In this document: piece by piece, positions 38,301 through 49,238 of the stretch | Numbering within the stretch: position 1 is the first letter of the stretch | How the letters are laid out: each line of letters starts with the position of its first letter | Assembly (NCBI GenBank): GCA_008694505.1 | Contig: VZDJ01004378.1 | Span: 9,299,472-9,363,471 of the forward strand | Source of the DNA: Cyanoderma ruficeps | Lineage: Eukaryota; Chordata; Aves; Passeriformes; Timaliidae | Reading direction: 5' to 3' | DNA: 64,000 nt | Made by a program: the position numbers and the translations under genes | The notes under the pieces: generated by a model | What the model saw: the letters and a program-made list of their open reading frames with translations, nothing else | Databases searched by the model: none | What the model was told of the DNA's origin: nothing

Positions 38301-39650
38301 TAAATTTGAAAAATGCATTGTTTTTAAAATCCACTCTTGTTGTTCGGAAAGTATCTAAAAAACTTCTTCCCTCCCTTAAATAGAATACAAGTATCTAAAT
38401 TAATTTTTCAATTTTTTTTTTCCCACAGACCCTATTTTCACCTTTATTTATCTTGCAAGAATACTGGTTGCTAAATTGGTTCCTAGCCTTTCTTGAAGAG
38501 TCACAGCTATAGAAAAAGTAAGTAAAGTTTCTTCATTTTTTTTTTCCTTCAGTGAAGTATAACTGCATAAAAGTAATTCCAATAAGGTATGTCTAGGAAA
38601 GTTACAAAGAAGACGATTTTTGAAATTGCTTCAAATTGTTTCCTATCTGGCTAGGGACTGATTTCCATTCTCCTCCTCTTGTGCTACAAGGTACTACTAT
38701 AAGTAAAGCATACACTAATATGGAAGAAATTTCTGAACATAAATTTATTTAATTTGAGTTATTTTAAAATTTTGATACTTGGTATTAGTCTATAAAAAAT
38801 TATTCTGAACTGGTAGTGAGATATAAAGGTCTAAAATAAAAGGCAGGCAAAACTTCTCTACACACATGAAAGAAGTATTTCAAGAATACAGAATGCATTT
38901 TTCATGGGCTTTCTCACCACTTATTAGTGTTCATAAAAGCAAACACAAATTTTCAATCTTGCATCAACTGTTCTGTCAAAAATTATGTTTGATGGAGGGA
39001 AATTACATACTTGCAGCATACTAGTTGTACTACTGCTAGTATGAAGCTAATTTTTTCTAATCTCAACTGCTACAAATTAATCTTTTGAAAATTCTTCAGC
39101 TTTATTATCCTTCTGTGATATAAAATCTACCTGATACTGGCTAATAGGACATTCTGTAAGGACGTGATCCTAGGTGAAAAGATGTGGGGGAACATTGCTT
39201 GCCAGTTTGAATTCAGACATCTTCTTTGCTGGCAAAGGAAATTGTGTTCTCCAGGAAAGAAAGGAAACAAAGGCAGTACAGGACAAAATGCTTTCTCTAA
39301 AAGATGGCACAAATGTCGGTATGCGTCAACATTGTCATGGGAATATGTTATAGGTTTAGTGTATTCATTTGGATTACATTTCGCATTACTTTGCATTCTT
39401 TATTCAGCTCATTGCAAGGAAGTGGCAATCCCACGATCAATTCATCAATCCAAATACTGTGAAACTTGGACTATATCTCCACTATCTAGTGATCCAGTGC
39501 TGTTCACTGGACATATATAATGAATTTGTTCATTTGACTGCCTCTTTTTTTCATTTGCATCATATTTGATTTGGGTGTTGTGCTCCAGTTAGGCTTGGAT
39601 TAGACTCATGAACTGACATCCTCACTGCCTGTATGCCTCTTTTTTTGTCA
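35301..39650. other. unique AT-rich non-coding DNA
   Basis: No gene or interspersed repeat is recognised. Open frames reach 118 codons (39164-39520 plus, overlapping 39127-39396 minus) without motifs. An 89-base segment at 38429-38517 sits between a very strong polypyrimidine acceptor and a gtaagt donor. It is open in only one frame, which ends in a stop near its 3' end, so it is a splice-site curiosity and not annotated as an exon. A short minisatellite lies at 37.30-37.34 kb. Confidence 0.5.
37303..37370. repeat. 9-bp minisatellite followed by trinucleotide run
   Basis: About four tandem copies of ataatatac from 37303 to 37339 pass directly into ATA and AAC trinucleotide repeats up to about 37370. 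The unit is very AT-rich and likely to vary in length between individuals. Confidence 0.85.
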
Positions 39651-39655
39651 CCTTG
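39651..39655. repeat. target-site duplication, left copy (ccttg)
   Basis: Five bases, ccttg, directly before the LTR at 39656. They are repeated exactly at 40267-40271 directly after it. Confidence 0.85.
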
Positions 39656-40266
39656 TGCCATGGTTTAAGCCCAGTCAGATGCTCAGCTCCATGCTGCTCC
39701 TCAGTCACTCCCACCAGCCTCTTTCCCCCCATCTTGATTGGATGAGGGGGAGAATTGGAAAGGTAAAAGTGAGAAAACTCACAGGTTGCAATAAAGACAG
39801 TTTAACAGGCAAAGCAAAAGCTCTGCATATAAGCAAAGCAACAAAAAGGAATTAATTCACCACTTCCCAGGAGCAGGCAGGTGTTCAGCCATCCCTCAGG
39901 ACAGAAGGGCTCCATCACAAGTCATGGTGAGTGGGGAAGAAAAATTCCATCACTCCAAACATCCCCCTCTTTCTTCTCCTTCCCTTGGCTCTATCTGCTG
40001 AGCACAACCCCACGTGGTCTGGGATAACCCTGTGGTCAGTTGGGGTCAGCTGTCCTGGCTGTGTTACCTCACAACTCCTTGTGCACCCCCAGCCTCCTCA
40101 CTGGTGGGATGAGAGGAAGAAAAGGCCTTGACTCTGGGTAAGCTCTGCTCAGCAATAGCTGGAATATTCCTGTATTGCCAATACTGTTTCCAGCACAAAT
40201 CCAGAACACAACCCCATACCAGTGACTCTGAAGAAAATTACATCTATCTCAAATAAAATCAGCACA
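39656..40266 (-). mobile_element. complete solo LTR, avian ERV family B
   Basis: This 611-bp element is a full LTR without internal retroviral genes. On the minus strand it begins TGTGCTGATTTTA, which lines up base for base with the common avian LTR start 'TGTCCTGGTTTCAGCTGGGATAG', and ends GGCTTAAACCATGGCA. It thus has the TG...CA termini of an LTR and is flanked by a perfect 5-bp direct repeat (ccttg). Internal landmarks of the family include the block near 40020-40130 (ggtcagttggggtcagctgtcctggctgtg, then aaaaggccttgac). The state fits recombination between two LTRs of a former provirus, which removed the coding region. The 66-codon open frames inside are incidental. Confidence 0.93.
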
Positions 40267-40271
40267 CCTTG
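40267..40271. repeat. target-site duplication, right copy (ccttg)
   Basis: An exact repeat of 39651-39655. A 5-bp duplication is common for several retroviral LTR groups and confirms both edges of the solo LTR. Confidence 0.85.
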
Positions 40272-43200
40272 CCTCTCAATCAAAGCTGTCCAAAGGCCAT
40301 ATTTTTTATTTAAAGTACTTATGTTTCCATCAGGAGTTTTAAAGTATTTAGTGCATTTCAGGATTCTATTTTAGAGTCCACTGGAAAGGAATCCAGGCCA
40401 TACACTCCAGAACCACCCTTCAAAGTGAATCCACTCACAGGGAGTGAATGCAGAGTTTATTCACAAGAACTAGTTGTGCTCCAAGACAGTGATAAATACT
40501 CATGCTTTAATAATTCCAGTTGTATTCAAAATATAGCATAGAAATTGATGCCCCCTCAAAAAAGTAATAAACTCTGCTTTCTTTTCCTCCAAATTTACAT
40601 ATTTAACAAATAACAAACAACTTTGGCTTTGGGTTCTTACCACTGGTTGTATAGGGAAAGTTGGATGCTTTACATCTAGCTGCCAGGGAATACGGTTTCA
40701 CCTCTAAGTTACATTAAACCCACATGATTGCCCTCTCTGAATTGAGCTGGCTGTGTATTGCTGCCATTCCTTGAGGCTGGTCTGTGCTGAAGTTGGGAAC
40801 TAGGATGAAATCTACAGACTCAGTTGCAGACTGTAAATAAGGATACACTAATTTGATTAACTTTGGAAGTTGTTTTCTTTTTTTTCTTGTTGTTATTCAC
40901 CTAATTAAAGTAATTGTAGTTAATTGAAAAGGCATGATTGCCTTAATTAGATCTGAAGATGCAACAAGAAAATCACTAACGATGAAGATGGAATTGATTT
41001 GATGGAAAACTATTCCAAACACAAGTGTGGTCTGAGCAGTATGGATCTCTTTAGAGAAAAACATTCAAGAAACAGTCATTTTTTTTCTTTGCAGAAGCAA
41101 TGAACAGATGTAGGACTGTTGTACTGAAAATAAGTTGAAATAGTGTTGATTTGATAAATCTGTCCAGCTTTGCCATCTCATATAATGAGTCTCATCTTTC
41201 TAATTGTACTGCCAGCTGCTTTAGTTTTCAAGAGATGGTGGGGATGGAAATTTTATATTGCTTAGGGAAGTAGGCTGTATCCAACATTGGTCTTTAGGAG
41301 GATCAGGGTATATTTGGGGAAAGTTTGGACCACATGAAAATTCATTGAATTCTTAGACAGCATGGTGTCCCTTGATTTGATAAGGTCACTTTGTAGTAAA
41401 TTTATATAGAGAAAATGAGTAAATTAAAATGTTCTGGTTGTGTCCCACAAGAAATTAGGCTTTGTTCTTTTTTCCCATCAGAGAGAGGTCCAGACTGCCT
41501 CCATGGGGCTCATGGAAGGAGTCTTTGAAGACTTTTGGAGGAGAAGAAGCAATGAAATTAGCATAATTATTACTTAGACAAATTACTCAGGAATCATATT
41601 GTCTGAGAAAACATTTTAGCAGCTTGACTTTGAAAGTGCATGGCTTTGCTGAAGAGTCAGTTTTATGATTAATGATCTACAAGCTGTTTCTGAGGGATTA
41701 AATATATTTCTCCATGGAAATGAAGTAAAAATGCAGATGTTAGCCATTGTCCACTCCAAATAATGTTACAAACTATGCAGTGTCTGGTTTGTGCAAAGTC
41801 TTACAGGAACACAAAAGAAAAATGAGAATAATTGTCACAAGATTACATTAAAAACTTAATTTTTATTAAACAATTCAACATAAGGGGTGTCAACAAGAAA
41901 TATTTTTTCATTGACTGAAAAATATGTTTCTTCTCTCTAGTTGACTGAACCAAAAAACAACACAAAACGCTGTGATATAAAAATCATAAATTTAAGTGTA
42001 AGAATTATTGTGATAGCACTGAAAATCATAGGTAAAAACAAATAAGAAATATCACTTAGCTGTAGTTAAAAGAAAGGCTTTGGAACCAGTGAAATTTAAA
42101 TTTTGAACTACCTGGAGAAATATTGAAAGCATTTATTAGTTGCAATTAAAAGCATGCAAAGTAGAAATGAAATTGATAGAAGTGTCTGACCCTACCAGAT
42201 AGAGTATTACAGGTGTAAACTGATGCAGTTTCTTTAAATCAATGAAGTGATAGTGTTTACACCAGCTGAAGAGTGACTAATTCTTAGGGAAGGAATATTT
42301 TCTCTTCTTGCCTACTTGGAAATTGCATCAGTAATGACATTATTTTGAGACGGCGTTTCAAAACTAAAAAAACCCTTCCAAAAATAAATTTGAACACATA
42401 AGGCTTTTGGAAAGATTGAGAAAGACCAGTTCTTCTTCAGAAGACCTCTTAGTGAATGCGGAGCACACTGTTCTGAGGAGAGCTTATTGGCTACGGCTTA
42501 TCTCACGTAGCTGCACTACTGGGAGCCTGTGCTGGATCACTGTCCATCAAACATGGACCTCTCCACACTACAGTTTTATGGGCATTTTACTGTGTCATCT
42601 TGAACCAGTCTGCACCCTTGCATTTTGATAGGTGCTATCCTAAATGGGGATGAAAAAATCTGCCTTTGATATAGCTCATTTTTGTTTGCTGGACTTGAGG
42701 GATCAAGCAGCCTGTAGCACAATCTTGTCAAAAATTCTTGAGTGTCTCCAGTGTTCCTTGGAACGGCTGTGGTGCAAAGGATTCTTGCTTGGTTCATTCT
42801 ACTGACATTATTATTTATTACTAAACAAATTGTTAATATATTAGTTTTATAGCAATGTGTACGTGAGGGATAAGGGTGGATGTGATTCAAAATAAGCATC
42901 TCCTTTAGAAAAAAAATGACTTAGAGAAAGATGGGAATTTTGAATCAACACCTTCCTTTATTGAAAAATAACAGCCACAACTAATAGCAAGTAGCAAGAA
43001 GAATAAAATGATAGATTTATTTTAGATCCCTATATTGATACGTTCAATATTTAGCATCTGCACACAAAGCCTACTAAAAAGTCAGAAATTCACCTTATAA
43101 AAGCTGAATTCCCATCTTTAGAGCATAATGTTAAGGAACATCATCAAAGTGCAAATATATGAACAACAATAAAAAAGTGTCTTTAGGTCAGCGAATTATG

Positions 43201-43442
43201 GAACCTGCTAATTTGTCTCACAGTTCCATCTCCGACACTTTCTTCCCTCAGCAAGTTCCTACATGAAAATTTAAAAAATACATTTAGGGTGGAGAGAATT
43301 TGAGAAAGAGAAATATGTTAAATGTAAGGGACTGAATTTCAGCATGTGACATTTTATAATAGTGAGCATAATTTTTTCTTCTTATAGGTCAAATTTGATA
43401 TCCTAGATTCCCAAGATCCCCAATTGCTAAATACTCTGAATA
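40272..43442. other. unique AT-rich non-coding DNA
   Basis: No repeat family or gene is recognised. The two open frames at 42407-42628 (plus, 73 codons) and 42576-42899 (minus, 107 codons) have no motif that I can match, and they overlap each other. Confidence 0.5.
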
Positions 43443-43551
43443 ATGTGGTGTTTCCTATCCTGGCGGCCACATGGGTGGCTTCTCCGAGAAGCTGCCTGAA
43501 GCTTCCCCTATGTCTGACAGAGACAATATTGGCTGGCTCCAAGACCAAGTC
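43443..43551 (+). mobile_element. scrap of family A LTR
   Basis: About 110 bases match the 5' portion of the family A LTR in plus orientation: gggtggcttct, gagaagctgcctgaagcttcccct, and ggctggctccaagacc. These correspond on the opposite strand to the right end of the copy at 48.1-49.2 kb (gcagcttctcacagaagccaccc). Nothing of the rest of the LTR follows, so this is a truncated relic. The 64-codon minus frame here is a shadow of it. Confidence 0.8.
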
Positions 43552-46500
43552 CTTACACCCCTAGATCTTTGTTGAATTATTTTGTCTATGCCTGTATTAA
43601 GAACACTGTGCTGTAATGCAAAATTTTACCTGTACTATTTTGATAACATCCAAAGATTTTTTTGTTTTAAAGTTACAATGACAAGTTGTTTCATGGCAGC
43701 TGAACTCTAGCCTGCTTTTTCTTCTTCTCAAAACAAAACAAAAAAAGAGCATGCAAAATAGGGGGAAAGCAATTTTATGTCAAATGTAAAGCCTTTCTAT
43801 TACAGAGCTTGATTCAAAAGTGACAGCTCTTACATAAAAAATGATCATGTGGAAAGAGTAAATGGAGAAAAACATGGTTTTCTATTCCTATGGAGATAAA
43901 AAATATTCATTTGTTTCATGTTTAGGTACTGATGATAAAACATAACTATAAATTTTGAGAGTAATTTTTACACTGTATGAAAGAGAGAGTTTTTTTTTTT
44001 TTTCTTGAAAATGGTACTATAAAAATGTATAGCAGCATGCAATTTTTAGGAATAATTACTTTTTTATTATGATCATATAGCACCTTGCCTTGTGTGAATT
44101 TCATGGACTATGGATACATTTTTGAGTTGAGAAGTCATACTGATGTCAGTTTTTTGTAATAGCAATATATTTTGTGTGAGAGCTCCTGAATGTGTCTCCA
44201 GTCTGAAATCTCCAGTTCATTTGTATAACTGAATCCTGATACGTTGATGCTGAACAGTGCAAGGTCATCATTTTTTTTTTTGAGGTACACAAAATTCCTA
44301 CTCAACTTCAACTTGGAAGCTAGTTGCAGCAATGTACTTGAGAATGAAAACAGAACGTTATACCATACACTGACTATTTTTTCTAGAAAATAAAATTGCT
44401 TTTTCACACATGGTAATTACTACTTGATAACTACACACAAGCCATTTTAATGCCACAACACCATATTTTAACATCATGATAAGAATAGTCAGTCCTGTTT
44501 TTGTCTCATAGCTACAAGAAATTTAAGTAATATCACAAGTTTTTTTTTCTTTATTGAGGGAGGAAATGTTTATTATAAGATTTTAAAACTGCTGTATGTA
44601 CATATCCAAATGTAGTTATTTATTTCAAAACAAAGAGAAAGAAAATACAAGGTGATGTGAAAAAGATTTTACTGTCTGTGAGTCATAGACATGATATTCA
44701 CAGTGGCAATATTTCCTCTGCTTTTTTATGGAAAACACAGGTCACTAGCTGCTAGACCAGAAAAGTTATGAGGACCAAGCTCACAGATCATTACTGGTGG
44801 TGTTTCAACTGTACTATCTATGATTTTTCTCCTCCATGGGAAACTGTCCAGGAAAATGTCACTAACATTTTCACAAATGCTAAAACACACAAAAAGTTCA
44901 GAAGTTGGTGAATATTTGGGCCCCTGCTTGTCTTAGAAAGGATCAGTCACAAGATACTTACTAAAGTTCCCATGACAATGTAAAATAAACTAACAAGTGA
45001 AAAACAGGTGACCAATTTCTTTACACAGCAGCCTGAGGCATCATCTTGTCTTCTTCCCAAATCCCCTGGAAGAATTAATTTCATTCCTTAATAATAACCA
45101 GGAACTGATAGGCATTCTTTAGGGAGCAGGTTCCTTAGAACCATCCTTAGAGGGAAATCTTATTGAATTTCTCCCATCTAGAGCGGTGGTAGTATGAAAG
45201 TAGGTGTGGATTGTATGTGTATGTATATATATATATATACATGTACATTTAGGTTTGCTAAGGAAAAGAAATACTCTTCCATATACATTTCAAACTCTTA
45301 AAAGGAAGCCAGGGAGGTTTTAGTAAATATTTAGTGCTGTTGTTTGAAAAGCTGAAATTCAGCTCATTCTACTACATAAATCTCCAAGAGTGGTGTTAGA
45401 AATGTCTGCAAGATGTGTCTGTAACCCTTGGCTGGCATAGTTGAAGTCACAGATAAATCTAATGGCATAAGTTAACTCTTAAAATTAGTAACAATATGTG
45501 CAATCACTAGCTTGTTTCTAATAGGAAGCACTGAACAGTGTAATACCCATCACATTAGTAGACATATAGCAGCACGTCAGGTACTTATTTCACCAAATGA
45601 TGCATGAATCACAATTCTTTCAAGTAACTTGATGCTTCTGTTTGACCTTAACCAAAACAAGAAGGCAAAAATCAAACCTTTAAATTAACTGATGTCTTAA
45701 TACTTTTTAAATGACCCATTTAGTTTGAATTGTGATCAAAGACTTGAGAGAGCTTTTCATAATCCCACGATTTATGGAAGGCTTTGCAGTTAAGTTATTC
45801 TATCTTAAAAAACAGTTCAGTAATGTTTGAGAAATGATCTCTGGCACACCACAGACGAAAGTGTAAAAAGAGGGCTTACAACTGTGAGCTGGTTGGAACA
45901 AATTCCTGCAATGTTCTGTCCAAATCAAGATCTCATTAGAGGGTTAAAAATTTTTTTATAATATTTGCACATGTAAGAAGCTCACAGCTTACAAGAGGCT
46001 GCTAGGGATCCTGTGGCGTGAGCAGCACAGTTCAGCGTGTGACAGAGTGTAAAACGCAGTTAATTGCTACCCTCGGATGAGACAGTAGAAATGATTGAGG
46101 TGACAGGCTTAAAGTCAAAGAAACCAACACTGGAAAAACTGGTAAAAATCGAATAGGAGTTTTACTGTGGCAAAGCTGTGACTTCTTAAAACATCTACAA
46201 TGAGATAAGGATTTGAGTGCAAAACAAATGAAAGACTCAGAGGAGAATGTCAGTAAGTAAGATTCAATATTAGACAGAGGTGATTAGATGCATTGAAGTA
46301 AACTAGTTACAAAAGTGAACTGAATAGAGGATTTGAGAGCCTGTTTCTTTAAGGAATAGGAACAACTTTGTAAAGAATGGATGCAGAACCTAGGGAGGAA
46401 AAAATTTCCTTGAGAATGAAGGCAGGAAGGGAGGCCTGCCATGGAAAGATTTAATGTTGGTGAAAGCAGTGTCTGGACTCCAGCAAATAAAATCTCAACA

Positions 46501-47697
46501 CCAAAAAGTCAGAAAAAACAGTCAATATGCTTTTCATGCTAAAAGAAAATTGCATATAATGATTCTTCTGGATTTAACTCTGGGTTCCTACCACCTTTAG
46601 ATGATGATGCTTTTGGATCCATCCTCTTGTAGTTGTGCATATTATATAAAGGAATCTTCTAGATCTCAGGAGGTTTTTTTGGGTTTTTTTTCACTGGCAG
46701 CTGACAGCATTCTTATAGGCTGATTTTGTCCACTTGCTGAATCATCTTAATGCTTTGGATAACAAAAAGAATTTTTTCTAGGAGATACTTAATCTGTGAA
46801 ATTACTAATGGTACTAACTAATGACAGGATTACAGAATGGCTACCTCCTATCACAGAAATGATCAGGAAAATTCAGTGGTGATTCCAGTGTATCTGGAGA
46901 GGTTTTCCCAGGAGATGAATTCACAGAATGAAGTCTCTATGCCATTTTAAAGGACCAGGTGAGATTTCAAATCTAATATCATGTTCCATTTTTGTCAACA
47001 TACTAAGGAAAAATTAACTGAAATCATATCTGAAGATGTAGAGTTTTTTAAGGAGATGAAGAACATTAATGTTGGGATAAGAGATTAATCCAGCAAAATT
47101 AAAAATGAGGGAAGATATTACTGTATATGAGTGTGCCATGGTGGCAAGCATGTAGGAGAGAACTATTTTTTAAGATAAAAGGTCTGACTGCCATGGGAAC
47201 AGGTGACTATCAACCGCTATGAGTAAGTTGAAGTTGGAATGAGAAGACAGGTTCTAACTCTCAGAGCACAGTTCTGGGTCAGTCTTCCAGACATAAGTAC
47301 TGAGGACAATTCACCTCCAAAATGCTTTAAAGATAGGAGTTGGAGGGTTTATGAAAGTGATTCAATTTGATTTTTCTGCAGGGAGCTGACCCAAGAGGTC
47401 TCTGGCAGCCCTGTGAACAGACCATATACCTTTATCTCTTCCTTCAAACCCTTTTGGAGGACTCGTTTATTCTAGGCAATCTTCCCTATATTACTTACCA
47501 CTGTTCTCCCTCTGCAGTTTCCCATGCTTTATCCCATGCTTTGTCTTTGTTTCTTTTGTATGGCGTGTTACTATGAGCTCCACACCACACTGAAGTTATT
47601 TTTCGTACAACGGCACTTATGTTCACAGTACTATATAAATCGGATTGATTAAATAATTAATAGTACCAACTGGACTATCAAGCAGCAACAACTATAT
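43552..47697. other. unique AT-rich non-coding DNA
   Basis: No gene or interspersed repeat is recognised. Poly-T runs occur near 43990 and 44270. The largest open frame (44135-44407, minus, 90 codons) has no recognised motif. A TA microsatellite at 45.2 kb is listed separately. Confidence 0.5.
45212..45241. repeat. (TA)n microsatellite with TATG lead-in
   Basis: A gtatgtgtatg lead-in passes into eight or so uninterrupted TA units. It is self-complementary and can form a cruciform. Confidence 0.85.
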
Positions 47698-47846
47698 AAT
47701 CATCAGATTTTCACAAAATATTCTTACTTGGAAGTGATCCACAAGGCTAATTTAGTCCAGCTCTGAAAATAATGGCTCATAGAGGGGATCAAACCCATGA
47801 CCTTGGGATTACTAGCACCATGCTCTAACACTTTAGTTAATCCTCC
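47698..47846 (-). mobile_element. tRNA-Ile-derived SINE with CR1-like tail (TguSINE1-like)
   Basis: Read on the minus strand, this has a tRNA-like head: GTTAGAGCATGGTGCTA, a decayed anticodon arm, CCAAGGTC, and a B-box-like GGGTTTGATCCC (plus coordinates 47785-47796). It resembles tRNA-Ile. After GAGCCATT it continues as GAGCTGGACTAAATTAGCC, then CCTTGTGGATCACTTCCAA and a degenerate AT-rich end. This is the layout of a CR1 3' terminus (TTGGACT.GATGATC, then TCCCTTCCAAC). A tRNA-Ile head on a CR1 tail is the structure described for the zebra finch SINE TguSINE1, mobilised by CR1 enzymes. Several mutations in the head and the A-box region make it an old, inactive copy, not a tRNA gene. Confidence 0.88.
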
Positions 47847-48140
47847 TTTCATCTCAGTCTTCTAGACAGCTATTCCATTAACTCTAACTTTTCAAAATAT
47901 AATTAAAGAATTTCCTCAAAGAAAATAGGTATACTGAGTAGAATGAAAATCTTAAACTACTTCTGTATATGAATTATTATATGCATAATATAAATGGCTA
48001 TATATAATGGAAATGAAGTCTATATATAAAATAAATATTAAGTGAAAAAATCCAGAATAATTGAAATAATGGGACATGATGAATCCAGTATACTCTGTTA
48101 CTCTATATCATTCATGAAAAGCACCTTTTGAAAATTTGGT
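47847..48140. other. AT-rich spacer between SINE and LTR
   Basis: A short AT-rich interval (particularly 47.95-48.05 kb, with many TATATA steps). Nothing else is recognised. Confidence 0.5.
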
Positions 48141-49233
48141 TATAGTGGGCTGACCCTAGCTGGATTCCAGGCACCCGCCAAAGCCGCTCTATCACTCCCC
48201 TCTGCAACTGGAGAGGGGAGAGAAAATATAACAAAGGGTTCATGACTTGAGATAAGGACTGGGAGAGATTGCTTACCAAATACTGTCACAGGCAAAACAG
48301 GCTAGAATTAGAGCTAATACTTGAATTTACTACGAGTGGAATCAGAGCAGGATAATGAGAAGTAACAAAAGACCCTAAAAACATATTCCCCCCACCCCTT
48401 CCTCCTTTCCATCTCCATCTGTTCATCCCAGCAGCGCAGGGAGCCAGGGTATGGGGGTTATGTCATCACAGGTCGTTTCTGCCTTTGCTCAGGGAGAGGA
48501 GTCCTTCCCCTGCACCAGTGTGGGGTCCCACCCATGAGAGACAGTTCTCCATTAACTGCTCCAACATGATCCCATTCCACAGGCAGCAGTCCTCCAGAAA
48601 CTGCTGCAATGTGGGACACTCTTTCATGGGGTGCAGTTCTTCAAGAATGGGTGGCTCCCAACGTGGGCTCCTCATGGGGTGACAAATACTACTGGGAACC
48701 CAGTTTTAATGTGGGTTCCTCTCTCCATGTGTCTGCAGATCCCTGCCAGGAGCCTGTTCCAGCACAGGCCTCCCATAGATTCACAGCCTCCTCTCTGGCA
48801 TCCACTTGCTCTGGCATGGGTCTCCTTCAGGAGCTGCAGGTCTCAGCATTCCTGTGGATCTCCATGAGCTGCAGGGAGAAGCCTGACTCATCTTTGTCCT
48901 CACCACAGGGTTCAGGGGAATCTCAGCTCTGGTGCCTGGACTGCCTCCTGCCACCCATTCTATGTTGACCTTGGTGTCTTCAGAGTTGTTCCTCTTATGT
49001 GTTCTCATCCTGCTCTTCTATGGCCACTATTGCATCTCCACAGTATCTTTTTCCTTCTTCTTCATAAATATGTTATCACAGAGGTGTTACCGTAATTTCT
49101 GGTTGGCCCAGCCTTGGCCAGTGGCACATCTGTCTTGGAGCCATGCAACACTGGCTCTACAGGATATGGAGGAAACTTCTGGCAGCTTCTCACAGAAGCC
49201 ACCCAGTAAACCTGGCCACACAAACCCAGTGTA
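48141..49233 (-). mobile_element. near-complete solo LTR, avian ERV family A
   Basis: This is the best-preserved family A copy, about 1.09 kb. On the plus strand it starts tatagtgggctgaccctag, the reverse complement of the family's 3' end (GGGTCAACCCACCACA, its final CA now mutated). It then has ctctatcactcccc and a central set of degenerate units built on 'ctgctccaacgtgggtcc', and ends gccacacaaacccagtgta, the reverse complement of the 5' end. Possible decayed target sites are ttggt (48136-48140) and tcagt (49234-49238), which differ only by two transitions. No internal retroviral genes lie beside it, so it is a solo LTR. Open frames of up to 131 codons here come from its GC-rich, stop-poor units. 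Confidence 0.92.
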
Positions 49234-49238
49234 TCAGT

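Noticed and set aside
47770..47846. Possible tRNA-Ile gene on the minus strand
   Set aside because: The acceptor stem and A-box region are degenerate and the sequence runs straight into a CR1-like tail. It is a SINE head and not a functional tRNA gene.
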